DNA of 64,000 nucleotides from Granulosicoccus sp947495035 (lineage in GTDB: Bacteria > Pseudomonadota > Gammaproteobacteria > Granulosicoccales > Granulosicoccaceae), in NCBI RefSeq assembly GCF_050589605.1, contig NZ_JBNGOO010000008.1, one strand, 5' to 3'. A program made the position numbers and the translations under genes. Below are positions 1 through 7,951 of this stretch, in pieces. Every line of letters starts with the position of its first letter. The first letter of the stretch is position 1. The notes below the pieces were generated by a model, which was given only the letters and a program-made list of their open reading frames with translations, was not told where the DNA came from and did not search any database.

Positions 1-808
1 TGGCGGCCTCGAGATCCATGCCGGACCCTTCAGCGATGAGTGCCAGCATGTCCTCATTCTGATTGGCGTTCCAGTCTTCGTTGGCGGCCGCAGTCACGGA
101 CAGGAACTTCGCCACCAGCTCACCGTTCTCGGCGATGAAGGATGCTGGTGCCGTAGTGACATCGAATACCAGTATGCCAAGTTCTTCCTTTTCTTCACCT
201 GTCAGCAGTGAGTTGCCATACTCTCTCATGCGGGTCAGACCACCGCCGTAACCACAGGCAAAATCCACAGCGCCCTGCCCCAGTGCGGCAGCGCCTTCCG
301 GTGGTGCCATGTCGACAATCTGCAGGCTGGCCAGGTCGATACCGAAGTGGTCCATCTGACGCAGAAAGCCATAGTGGGCAGCGGTACCCAGCGGTACGGC
401 GACTTTCTTGCCGGCCAGTTCACCGGCGCTGTCCTTGTCGATTTCAAGGTCTGCATTGATGATGCAGTTGTCGTTGTCCGAGTAGCTGACTGCAACATCG
501 AGTACTTGCAGATCCTGCCCACCGGATGCGGCTACCACGAAGGGAGGTACGCCCTGTGAGACAGACAGGTGAACATCACCGGATGCCATTGCAGCACTCA
601 TGGCGGTGCCGGTTTCGAAGGATACCCATTTTACCGGTATGCCCAGAGCCTCATCGTAGGCTCCGGAGTCCTTGGCAGCGATCATCGGCATGGGCCATTC
701 CAGAAAGTATCCGACGGTCAGTTCGTCAAGGTCCTGAGCCATGGCCACTTGGGTGGACAGGGCTGACACCGTGCCCACAATCAGTGCGCGTGTAATACGA
801 AAATTCAT
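1..808 (-). CDS. TauA/SsuA-type periplasmic substrate-binding protein, partial
   Basis: Substrate-binding component of an ABC importer of the nitrate/sulfonate/taurine class, acting in the periplasm. The 269 residues present begin with a Sec signal peptide (about residues 1-24, cleavage after AMA) followed by the family pattern of an early VGYFLEWPMP strand, a SVSQGVPPF substrate-loop region and a GKKVAVPLGTAAHYGFL segment near residue 135. The ATG is preceded by GGAGAAAG at good spacing, which fixes the start. The 3' end, with the last part of the protein and any permease and ATPase genes, lies before base 1, so the ligand cannot be inferred from the operon. Taurine or another sulfonate is the usual ligand of the closest family members; an amine is possible given the divergent FAD oxidoreductase next door. 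The class is clear, the substrate is not. Confidence 0.85.
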   Translation of the reverse strand, partial: MNFRITRALIVGTVSALSTQVAMAQDLDELTVGYFLEWPMPMIAAKDSGAYDEALGIPVKWVSFETGTAMSAAMASGDVHLSVSQGVPPFVVAASGGQDLQVLDVAVSYSDNDNCIINADLEIDKDSAGELAGKKVAVPLGTAAHYGFLRQMDHFGIDLASLQIVDMAPPEGAAALGQGAVDFACGYGGGLTRMREYGNSLLTGEEKEELGILVFDVTTAPASFIAENGELVAKFLSVTAAANEDWNANQNEDMLALIAEGSGMDLEAA

Positions 809-1058
809 ATCTTTCTCCTAGCGAGGTCATTAGCTGGCCTTGGGCCGAAGCTTTCATCGTTGTCGCATCAGCACGATATACAGGTTTCATATGACAGAAC
901 TTGAATATCGCAATATGAGGCTAATGGTGAATGCCCAGTCAGGTCAATGTTTTTCTCCGAATCAGACCGGTTTCCTGTCTGTTACGAGAAGTGTCGGGCG
1001 AACACGCATTTTCATGCCTCGAGGATCTCATTGACAGTCATACGGGTCTGTATTAAGT

Positions 1059-1087
1059 TTTAAATCAAGGAATATGAGTTTTATAAT
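1059..1087 (+). promoter_or_regulatory. sigma70-like promoter of the FAD oxidoreductase gene
   Basis: A perfect TATAAT at 1082-1087 lies 17 bp after TTTAAA at 1059-1064 in an AT-rich patch. A strong Shine-Dalgarno (TGGAGG, 1101-1106) follows 9 nt before the GTG at 1116. The predicted start point near 1094 would leave a leader of about 20 nt. A separate TTGACA at 1031-1036 has no convincing -10 partner at 16-18 bp. The rest of the 809-1115 intergenic stretch shows no gene; it must also hold the promoter of the divergent binding-protein gene, which I could not place. Confidence 0.5.
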
Positions 1088-1115
1088 ATAGAACTTTTTT
1101 TGGAGGTGCTTTCAG

Positions 1116-2414
1116 GTGAGCAACGATCCGGTTCGGGAGATTCACTGGCCGACAACAGCGACGGCCAGACCGCCTTGCTCGCGCCTTGAAGAGGATACGA
1201 CGGCAGATGTCGTCATCATCGGTGGAGGTCTGACCGGCTGTCGCACCGCACTGGGACTGGCCGAGGCAGGCCTTTCGGTGGTTCTGCTGGAGGCCCGAGA
1301 CATCGGTTGGGGAGCCTCGGGGCGCAGTGGTGGACAATGCAACCCTGTCTGGCGCCAGACCCCGGATGAGCTGGCAAGCCGCTTTGGTGACGCGCGTGCA
1401 GAGCTTCTTGTCAGAACCACATTGAGTGCGGCAGATGATCTGTTTCACGATATCGAACACTACGATGTCGAATGCGATGCGGTTCAGAACGGTTGGGTGC
1501 AGGCGGCGCATACCCGTCAGAGCAGGCGATCTCTGGAGCATCTGCAGGCCGGCTGGTCGCAGGCAGGCGCCCGAATCGATCTGCTCGAGGCAGAGCAGGT
1601 CAAGGACATGAGCGGTTCACCAGCCTATCGCTTTGCCCTGTTTCATCAGGCGGGCGGGCATGTGCATCCACTGTCACTGACGCGTGGTTATGCGCGTGCA
1701 GCGCAGGCGCGTGGCGCACGGATTTTCTGTGAAGAGCCGGTGCAATCCATGGAGCGGCGAGACGGGAAATGGAAGGTCAGCACAGTGAAGGGCAGTGTGA
1801 CAGCCGAACAGGTGGTGCAGACAACCAATGGCTATACCGGAACCTCACCGTCACCGGGTTTGCAGAAGACGTTCTTGCCGCTCGTGAGCATTGCCCTGGC
1901 GACAGAGCCCCTGAGTGAGTCGCTGCGAGCAACCGTGCTGCCCGGTTCGGTTACCTTGTCCGATACCCGCCTGGCCATCTATTTCTGCCGATATGACCGC
2001 GATGGTCGCCTGATCTTCGGTTGTGTCGGGAGCTCCGAGCACGTAGGCAAGCTGGCCATTGCTCGTTTGCAGAAGGGGCTGCATACGGTCTTTCCGCAAC
2101 TGCGGGGCACGGCGTTGGAGCGTACCTGGGGAGGGCGTATCGCGGTCACGCCGGAGATGATGCCGCACATTCATGAGCCAGCACCGGGGCTGACGTCTGC
2201 TCTCGGTTTCAGTGGTCGCGGTATTGCCATGACCTCGGTCATGGGCCGTGCACTGACTCGCAAGGTGCTGGGAGAGCCCGAGAGCAGTCTGCCATTTCCC
2301 GTACAGCCCGTAAGCGCCATACCGTTTCATGGTCCATTGAAGGCCATGATCCCCATGGCAGCCCCCGCCATGAGCGTCAAGGATCGTCTGGATTCGATGA
2401 TGGGAGGGCTTTGA
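1116..2414 (+). CDS. FAD-dependent oxidoreductase of the DAO family (PuuB/DadA-like)
   Basis: Flavoprotein amine or amino-acid oxidoreductase of 432 residues. It has the N-terminal FAD-binding Rossmann motif GGGLTG at residues 36-41, the ribose-binding acidic residue (E59) at the end of the second strand, and a GWGASGRSGGQ segment (about 64-74) typical of gamma-glutamylputrescine oxidase and related DAO enzymes. The C-terminal GFSGRGIAMTS motif closes the FAD domain. Length matches PuuB-type enzymes (about 425 aa). The start is GTG with an excellent SD (TGGAGG). The gene stands alone between a divergent ABC binding-protein gene and a RibD-like gene, so its substrate (polyamine derivative, sarcosine-like amine or D-amino acid) is open. 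The family is certain; the reaction is inferred. Confidence 0.85.
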   Translation: MSNDPVREIHWPTTATARPPCSRLEEDTTADVVIIGGGLTGCRTALGLAEAGLSVVLLEARDIGWGASGRSGGQCNPVWRQTPDELASRFGDARAELLVRTTLSAADDLFHDIEHYDVECDAVQNGWVQAAHTRQSRRSLEHLQAGWSQAGARIDLLEAEQVKDMSGSPAYRFALFHQAGGHVHPLSLTRGYARAAQARGARIFCEEPVQSMERRDGKWKVSTVKGSVTAEQVVQTTNGYTGTSPSPGLQKTFLPLVSIALATEPLSESLRATVLPGSVTLSDTRLAIYFCRYDRDGRLIFGCVGSSEHVGKLAIARLQKGLHTVFPQLRGTALERTWGGRIAVTPEMMPHIHEPAPGLTSALGFSGRGIAMTSVMGRALTRKVLGEPESSLPFPVQPVSAIPFHGPLKAMIPMAAPAMSVKDRLDSMMGGL

Positions 2415-2477
2415 ACCGACAGTGGCATCATGACGTCTTTTACTGCATGATTCGAATGTCCCTGAACCTGTCATGAT

Positions 2478-3512
2478 GTGATATCCGGCGTGTCTGAGCA
2501 ATTGACCGAATCTCCAGCCGAGCAGCAAGCCTGGGCTTTGCTGATGGCAGCACGCTCGCTGATGGATGAGTGGCTGGCCAATGATGTTTCCCATGGCTCG
2601 TCGAATGCCGGTGACATTGCGTTGCGCTATTCGCATGGGGATGGCTCGGTATCCAGAGTGTCTGCCAGCGAAGGGCAGGTACACCTTCGCCTGCAGGCAG
2701 ATAGTGGTTGGCATCAGGCAGATGACCTGCCTGTCGAGACACAACACCTGCTGGAGCTGTACCTGCCCATTCTGGGCACACCGCTGCAGCCAGCGCATGT
2801 CGTTGCGCACCTGGGGCAGAGTGTCGATGCCAGGATCGCGACTTGCAGTGGCGATGCCTTCTTCGTAACCGGCGAGGAAAACCGCAAGCATCTGCATCGT
2901 CTGCGTTCCCTGTGTCAGGCAGTGGTGGTCGGGGCCGGTACCATCACGGCAGACGATCCGCAGCTGACCACGCGCGCGGTCAGAGGTGAGAGTCCCGTGA
3001 GAGTCATCATCGACCCGGCCGCGCGTGTGCCTGCGGATACGCGGATTCTCAATGACGGCCAGGCTTCCACCTGGCTGTTGCATGACAGCAAAACCGATCT
3101 GTCGGCCTGTCCCGAACTGCCTGGCTGTCGCCGAATAGCCGTTGAGTCGGACGGGAAGGCGCTGGAGCCTCGCGCCATACTTGCCGTGCTGGCAGATCAG
3201 GGAATCAGGCGAGTCTTCGTGGAAGGTGGTGGGGTAACGGTGTCGCGATTCTTCAATGCGCGCTGTCTGCATCGTCTGCAGATTGCAACGGCTCCGGTGC
3301 TGGTCGGTGACGGCGTGCCGGCCTTGCAGATTCCGGGTGCGCAGAGCATGTTGCAGGCACTGCGTCCGGCCTACAAGCTCTACAGGATGGGTGAGGATGT
3401 CATGTGGGATTTCGAACTCGATGACAATCTCTGGGAGGGCAGGGCACACGAAGCAGAGGTGTCTTCGGCAGCCAAGGGTCCGTCGGTCACGAGGTTGTGG
3501 GCGGGGCGCTGA
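2478..3512 (+). CDS. RibD C-terminal (pyrimidine reductase/DHFR-fold) domain protein
   Basis: Protein of 344 residues whose second part (about 113-320) matches the RibD reductase fold: SVDARIAT at 115-122, a TG-E-R pair near 131-136, GTITADDP at 154-161 (substrate/NADPH site) and VEGGG at 248-252, then APVLVGDG. It would reduce a ribosylated pyrimidine/pterin-like substrate with NADPH. The N-terminal 110 residues are not the RibD deaminase: there is no HAE or PCxxC zinc motif, and I do not recognise this part. The GTG at 2478 has no good SD; a GTG at 2490 is an alternative. The last 26 bp overlap the convergent methyltransferase gene. The neighbours (methyltransferase, glycosyltransferase, PTPS-like protein, dehydrogenase) suggest a role in making a modified pteridine-like compound rather than riboflavin. 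Confidence 0.8.
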   Translation: MISGVSEQLTESPAEQQAWALLMAARSLMDEWLANDVSHGSSNAGDIALRYSHGDGSVSRVSASEGQVHLRLQADSGWHQADDLPVETQHLLELYLPILGTPLQPAHVVAHLGQSVDARIATCSGDAFFVTGEENRKHLHRLRSLCQAVVVGAGTITADDPQLTTRAVRGESPVRVIIDPAARVPADTRILNDGQASTWLLHDSKTDLSACPELPGCRRIAVESDGKALEPRAILAVLADQGIRRVFVEGGGVTVSRFFNARCLHRLQIATAPVLVGDGVPALQIPGAQSMLQALRPAYKLYRMGEDVMWDFELDDNLWEGRAHEAEVSSAAKGPSVTRLWAGR

Positions 3513-4398
3513 GAGGCAGCGACAGGATGTCGGTATGCCCCACGTCGAGTGACGATTCCATGCTTGCAATATGATCGAGGCGATGCGCATGCCATTGCTC
3601 GAGAGCATCAGCTTCTGCCGGGGCCAATTCTTCGGCCGCTGCCAGCCAGCCAGCGAGCAGGGCTTGTTGCAGGGCCTGTTGGCGAGGACCGATCTGCCAA
3701 TCGCTGCGCTCGACCTGACATTGCTGATGTCGGCTCAGCAATTTCGCCAGAGCCTGTCCTGCCTGCGGTCCCATTGCCGGTCCGAACCCCTTGTTGCCGA
3801 GCTGGTGCCTGTTCAGCAGAGCCATGGTTCGTACGTCGTATTGCTCTTCGGGCTGCCAACTGATGCGCCCATCGTAGTTGAGCACGAACAGAGAGGCACA
3901 CTGATGGCTGATGCATTGTTCGGCCAACTGCTGTAGCCAGGCCTGTGAAGTCAGATCCAGCAGGGCAGAGGCTGTGATCAGCTGAGCTGACTCGAAGGGC
4001 AGGGTATGCAGCTCGTTGGCAAGATCCGCCTGTTGCCAGCGTAGACGGGCACTGAAATTCATGCCTGCAACCTCGATGGCATTGGCGCTGGCGCTGACGT
4101 CAAGCCGCCTCTGGCCAGCCCATTGCCGTATCGAGATCGGCAGCTGCGTCAGGAGCATCTCGTCGTGATCGAACAGCGTCCACTCCTGCCCATGTCCAAG
4201 GTGAGGACATAGAAACCGAAAGTTGGAACCGGTGCCACAGCCCATTTCGATGACGGTCAAGCCGGGTTGCGCGCAAGCCCAGTCTGCCAGTTGTCGCGTC
4301 AGGCTCTCCGACCTGGCGTCGTGATCAGCCGGTTCGCGCAGCGTCAGCCATTCGCTACTGAATCCGGCAGGATTGCCGTTCGTCACCTGGTCTACCAT
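3487..4398 (-). CDS. class I SAM-dependent methyltransferase
   Basis: Protein of 303 residues with a Rossmann methyltransferase core. Motif I is VIEMGCGTGSNFRFL around residues 49-63, and the acidic residue after strand 2 lies in TLFDHDE (D77). Strand 4 probably lies in LITASALLDL. It is probably the last gene of an operon read from 6842 downwards: its ATG overlaps the end of the glycosyltransferase gene by 7 bp, implying translational coupling. Its 3' end overlaps the convergent RibD-like gene by 26 bp. Family-specific substrate residues cannot be read, so the methyl acceptor is unknown; from context it may be the glycosylated product of the same cluster. Confidence 0.85.
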   Translation of the reverse strand: MVDQVTNGNPAGFSSEWLTLREPADHDARSESLTRQLADWACAQPGLTVIEMGCGTGSNFRFLCPHLGHGQEWTLFDHDEMLLTQLPISIRQWAGQRRLDVSASANAIEVAGMNFSARLRWQQADLANELHTLPFESAQLITASALLDLTSQAWLQQLAEQCISHQCASLFVLNYDGRISWQPEEQYDVRTMALLNRHQLGNKGFGPAMGPQAGQALAKLLSRHQQCQVERSDWQIGPRQQALQQALLAGWLAAAEELAPAEADALEQWHAHRLDHIASMESSLDVGHTDILSLPLSAPPTTS

Positions 4399-5444
4399 TG
4401 CAGGGCCTCATTGAATTCCATGGCTGCCTGTGACCAGCTGCGGAGCCGGCTTCTCGCCTCTCTGGCCGCTGTTTGCAGGTCAGACCGAGTCTCCGGGTGT
4501 TCCAGAAACAGGCGCAATGCGGCGGCCAGCGCCTGGGTGTCGCCGGCTGTACACAGCAGGCCGGCGTTGGCAGGCACGGTGGCTGCCATGGCTCCGGCAT
4601 CGCTGGCGACGATCGGCAAGCCGCGTGCGATGGCTTCGTCGAGCACCATGCCATAGCCTTCGTGAAAGGAGGCCAGAACGAACAGATCGGCTTCATGGTA
4701 GAGCGCACTCAGCGTCTTTTCGTCCACTTCACCGGGAAACCGTACCCGATCCTGCAGGGCCAGTGCCCGTGTCTGGGCGAACAACGCCCGGGCGACAGTC
4801 GTATCACGCTCGGCGCTGCCGGCGCAGACCAGATTCCACGGAAGGTCACGAAGACTGGCCAGCGCATCGAGCAGAACGCGGTGTCCCTTGCGCTGCGTGA
4901 GCGTCGCAACGCACAGCAGTCGAGGTGTCCCGGTGCCGGAGCCTGCGGCCAGTGGCGCGCTGTCTGTGCCGGGGCAGACGGTGACTATCGCTGTATCGGG
5001 GACACGGTAGTCGCGCAGTGACAGAGCTGTGGTTTCACTGGTCGTGATGATTCGGTCTACCTGAGCCAGGGCAGCGGACTCCTCCTGTTTCAGCTGTCTG
5101 GCAGTGTCGACGTCGATGCCGGTCTCCAGTGCCAGCGGGTGATGTACCAGTGAGATCAGACGCAAGCGGCCTGCCTGCGTTGACAAAGGCTCCGCCAGGA
5201 CGCCACCAGCCAGACCGTCGATCAGCACCAGGGCGCCATCGGGAAGACCCGCCAGGCAGGCTTGCGCATGTGCCCTGTCGCGGGCATCGGGAAACGGAAA
5301 ACTCTCACCAAGGGTGATCAGCTCTACGGGTCTGCCAAGCTGGCGCAGACCCTGAATGATGCGCCTGTCATAGCGATAGCCACCCGTGAGCGTGTCGATG
5401 TCACCGGGGATCAGGAAATACAGCGTGTCGATCGAGCGTCTCAA
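4392..5444 (-). CDS. GT-B glycosyltransferase (GT4-like)
   Basis: Cytosolic retaining-type glycosyltransferase of 350 residues. The N-terminal acceptor domain carries a GGYRYDR segment near residues 21-27. The C-terminal nucleotide-sugar domain contains RLLCVATLTQRKGH (about 175-188), the ADLFVLASFHEGYG stretch and the E-x7-E motif (E262 and E270), then GLPIVASDAGAM. The length is normal for GT4. Its ATG overlaps the stop of the upstream PTPS-like gene (ATGA, 5441-5444), and its end overlaps the methyltransferase start, so the three are co-translated. Donor and acceptor cannot be deduced. In this setting the acceptor may be a pterin-like small molecule rather than a polysaccharide, because no polymerase or flippase gene is nearby. 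Confidence 0.85.
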   Translation of the reverse strand: MRRSIDTLYFLIPGDIDTLTGGYRYDRRIIQGLRQLGRPVELITLGESFPFPDARDRAHAQACLAGLPDGALVLIDGLAGGVLAEPLSTQAGRLRLISLVHHPLALETGIDVDTARQLKQEESAALAQVDRIITTSETTALSLRDYRVPDTAIVTVCPGTDSAPLAAGSGTGTPRLLCVATLTQRKGHRVLLDALASLRDLPWNLVCAGSAERDTTVARALFAQTRALALQDRVRFPGEVDEKTLSALYHEADLFVLASFHEGYGMVLDEAIARGLPIVASDAGAMAATVPANAGLLCTAGDTQALAAALRLFLEHPETRSDLQTAAREARSRLRSWSQAAMEFNEALQW

Positions 5445-5845
5445 GCGGGCAGATCACCTTCGAAGGCTGCCCAGGCAATATGGGATTCATGCAGAGTCAC
5501 CTTCATTGTGGTCAGCCCCCTGGCCGCTGGACCCAGTTCACCGGCGCTGATGCGGGCGGCAATTCTGTCGAAAATGACAGCCGCCAGAAATTCGGTGGTT
5601 GTATTCTTGCCAGCGAATTCGGGGACTTCGTCCAGGTTCTGGTAGTTGAGGTCGGCCAGAACGGCAGCCAGTTGCTGGCTGGCCAGACCGATATCCACCA
5701 CCAGTCCGTCATCATCGAGCTGCGGGCGACGCATTTCAAGGTCGACCACATAGGTAGCTCCGTGCATGCGTTGTGCCGGCCCGAATATCTCACCCTTGAA
5801 ACTGTGGGCGATCATGAAATGTTCTCTGACGTTCAGACTGTACAC
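5441..5845 (-). CDS. 6-pyruvoyl-tetrahydropterin synthase/QueD-like protein with degenerate active site
   Basis: PTPS/QueD-fold protein. Alignment by eye to E. coli QueD retains two zinc histidines (IAHSF and RMHGA), the TTTEFLA helix motif and the pterin-anchoring glutamate (LHESH near the end). The catalytic cysteine four residues before the first His of the HGH motif is Ala, the second His of HGH is Ala, and the LDHH segment is LNYQ, so Cys, Asp and His of the usual machinery are absent. I use the GTG at 5845 (134 aa) because it starts the first beta strand as in homologues and lies 16 bp after the dehydrogenase stop; an in-frame ATG at 5917 would give 158 aa and a 56-bp overlap. It probably binds or converts a pterin-like ligand by a different route from queuosine synthesis. 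Confidence 0.8.
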   Translation of the reverse strand: MYSLNVREHFMIAHSFKGEIFGPAQRMHGATYVVDLEMRRPQLDDDGLVVDIGLASQQLAAVLADLNYQNLDEVPEFAGKNTTTEFLAAVIFDRIAARISAGELGPAARGLTTMKVTLHESHIAWAAFEGDLPA

Positions 5846-5861
5846 AGGCAGGTATCCGGTT

Positions 5862-6842
5862 TCAGGTGGTTTTACGATGGTATCTGATACGATGGCACAG
5901 CACATCCCGACCACCATTCATCAGAGTGCCGAATACCTCGGGTAGTTCGGCAAAATCACTTTCTCCGCTGATCAGTCTGTCCAGTACCTCGTCGTCCAGC
6001 AGACGGATCGCCAGAGACAGACGGCGGCGGTAGTCCCAGCGAGCGCGCTGAGTCGAGGCAATCTGCCCGACCTGTGACGAACGAATCTGCAGGCGGCGGG
6101 AATGGAATGCCTGGCCAAGAGGCACCTTGACCGGACGGTCTCCATACCAGCTCAATTCCAGTACGGTGGCCTCGAATCCTGCCAGCGCCAGAGCGGTCTC
6201 CAGTCCTTGCTCGCTGGCCGAGGCATGCACCACCAGATCGCGTTCCGTCTGCGCCCGCTCAGGCAGGCTGAAGCTGGCCCCCAGTGCCCGTGCCAGCGTT
6301 TCCCGGTCAGCATTGATGTCGACCAGCTCGACCTCGCAGCCGGGTATGGCCGCGGCCAGCCAGGCCACCAGACAGCCGACAACGCCTGCACCGACCACGC
6401 TGACCTTGTCACCGATGGCAATCCGTGCATCCCACAGGGCATTGATGGCCGTTTCCAGATTGGCGCACAGAACCGCCCGGCCGGCGGGTATCTGCGATGG
6501 AATGGGAGTGACAGCGTCTGCCGGCACCACGTATCGGCTCTGGTGCGGATACAGACAGAACACCTGTTGACCGAGCAAGGACGCCGGTCCGTGTTCGACA
6601 AGGCCGACATTGATGTATCCATACTTGACCGGCCAGGGGAAGTTGCCTTCCTGAAACGGGGCCTTCATGCGCTGATACTCCCCCGAAGGTACCGCACCGT
6701 TGAAGACGAGCGATTCGGTGCCGCGGCTGATGGCCGAATAGAGCGAGCGGACGGTAACCTCGTTCGGCCCTGCCTCGGGCAATGCGGTGCTGCGTATCTC
6801 TCCGGATCGTGCTCCGGTAATCCAGAAGGCGTCGGCGTCCAT
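5862..6842 (-). CDS. zinc-type alcohol dehydrogenase-like protein (MDR superfamily)
   Basis: Medium-chain dehydrogenase/reductase homologue of 326 residues from the ATG at 6842 (a GTG at 6905 would add 21 unstructured residues). The dinucleotide-binding motif GAGVVG is at about 151-156, followed by an acidic strand end (VELVDIN). An N-terminal SRGTESLVFNG stretch and a YGYINVGLVE region mark the subgroup often named zinc-binding alcohol dehydrogenase. The classical GHExxG signature and the four-cysteine structural zinc site are missing. It is probably the first gene of the operon running down to 3487, 16 bp ahead of the PTPS-like gene. It probably oxidises or reduces an intermediate of this unassigned pathway; the substrate is unknown. 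Confidence 0.8.
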   Translation of the reverse strand: MDADAFWITGARSGEIRSTALPEAGPNEVTVRSLYSAISRGTESLVFNGAVPSGEYQRMKAPFQEGNFPWPVKYGYINVGLVEHGPASLLGQQVFCLYPHQSRYVVPADAVTPIPSQIPAGRAVLCANLETAINALWDARIAIGDKVSVVGAGVVGCLVAWLAAAIPGCEVELVDINADRETLARALGASFSLPERAQTERDLVVHASASEQGLETALALAGFEATVLELSWYGDRPVKVPLGQAFHSRRLQIRSSQVGQIASTQRARWDYRRRLSLAIRLLDDEVLDRLISGESDFAELPEVFGTLMNGGRDVLCHRIRYHRKTT

Positions 6843-6968
6843 GGGGCTCTGAGTGTAAAAGGGCGAGTATAGCGTCAGCGGCCGGGTGCGAGGTGAGGAG
6901 CCCACGCCTTACAATGTCGGTAGACTTGGCCTATAGTAACCGCCCCCTCGCAGCCGCCAGCATCTCCA

Positions 6969-7895
6969 GTGAATCCGGTCAAAGGCATTATCCTCAAGGT
7001 CCTGTCGGTCGGCCTGTTTGTCATGATGTTCTCCTGCGTCAAGGCCTCTGCTGATCATGTTCCTTCGGGGGAGGCGATGTTCTTTCGCTCCTTTTTCGCC
7101 ATTCCGGTGCTGTTGGGCTGGCTGATGTTTCGCGGAGAATTCCCCGGCAAGCTCAGGGCCGTGGACCCGATGGGGCATGTGTGGCGTGGCATGATGGGAA
7201 GCTGCGCCATGGGGCTGGGATTCCTGGCCGTGGGTTTGTTGCCCCTGCCTGAAGTGGTGGCCATCGGCTATACCGCCCCGTTCATGGTGACCATACTGGC
7301 CGCCATGTTTCTCGGCGAACGCATTCGGGCGGTCCGATTTGCCGCGCTGCTGCTTGGCCTGTTCGGTGTCTTTCTGGTCGTGTTGCCGCGATTCACCGAC
7401 ATGGACTTCGCCACTTCCAGCCGCCTGGAAACCATAGGTGCCTTTGCTGCACTGATGGCGGCGGTGTTCTCGGCATTGGCGCAGGTGTTTGCTCGCAAGC
7501 TGGTGGCAACGGAAAGTACGGGTGCCATCGTCTTCTATTTTTCCTGCATGTCTTCCCTGCTGGCGCTGCTGACTCTGCCTTTCGGCTGGGTATTGCCATC
7601 GGCGCATTCCTTTGCGCTGCTGGTGGCGGGTGGATTGCTGGGTGGCGTTGGCCAGATTCTGCTGACGGAAAGCTACCGCCATGCCGAGGTGGCCGTCATT
7701 GCGCCCTTTGAATACAGTTCGATATTGCTGGCACTACTGATCGGCTATTTTGTGTTCAGCGAGGTGCCGACGCCGTTGATGCTTACCGGCGTGTTGCTGA
7801 TCATCATTGCCGGTGTTGTCATCATTCTGCGTGAGCGACGGCTGGGTATACAGAGGACACCCAAAGCCAAGGGCGCGGTACCCAATCAGGGCTAG
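6969..7895 (+). CDS. EamA/DMT-family transporter
   Basis: Inner-membrane drug/metabolite transporter of 308 residues with about ten hydrophobic segments arranged as two EamA repeats (about 5-140 and 150-285). Typical family features are PLPEVVAIGYTAPFMVTILA followed by FLGERIR in repeat one, and a matching APFEYSSILLALLIGYFVFSE in repeat two. The start is a GTG (6969) just upstream of the first membrane helix. It is divergent from the dehydrogenase of the PTPS-like cluster (126 bp between starts) and could export that cluster's product, but the only evidence is position. Amino-acid or metabolite efflux is the usual family role. Confidence 0.85.
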   Translation: MNPVKGIILKVLSVGLFVMMFSCVKASADHVPSGEAMFFRSFFAIPVLLGWLMFRGEFPGKLRAVDPMGHVWRGMMGSCAMGLGFLAVGLLPLPEVVAIGYTAPFMVTILAAMFLGERIRAVRFAALLLGLFGVFLVVLPRFTDMDFATSSRLETIGAFAALMAAVFSALAQVFARKLVATESTGAIVFYFSCMSSLLALLTLPFGWVLPSAHSFALLVAGGLLGGVGQILLTESYRHAEVAVIAPFEYSSILLALLIGYFVFSEVPTPLMLTGVLLIIIAGVVIILRERRLGIQRTPKAKGAVPNQG

Positions 7896-7919
7896 CCGCA
7901 GCGGCGGCGTCCGGTGTGC

Positions 7920-7942
7920 GCCCGGGTCAGCCACCCCCGGGC
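7920..7942. terminator. GC-rich hairpin between convergent genes
   Basis: A perfect 7-bp inverted repeat, GCCCGGG (7920-7926) and CCCGGGC (7936-7942), with a 9-nt loop lies in the 56-bp gap between two convergent genes. Only two T residues follow, so a bidirectional terminator is plausible but not proven. Confidence 0.4.
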
Positions 7943-7951
7943 TTGCATGGC

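Noticed and set aside
1851..3608. 585-codon open frame on the minus strand antisense to the FAD oxidoreductase and RibD-like genes
   Set aside because: Its translation is rich in Arg, His and Gln without any domain; it is a third-position GC shadow of two well-supported genes.
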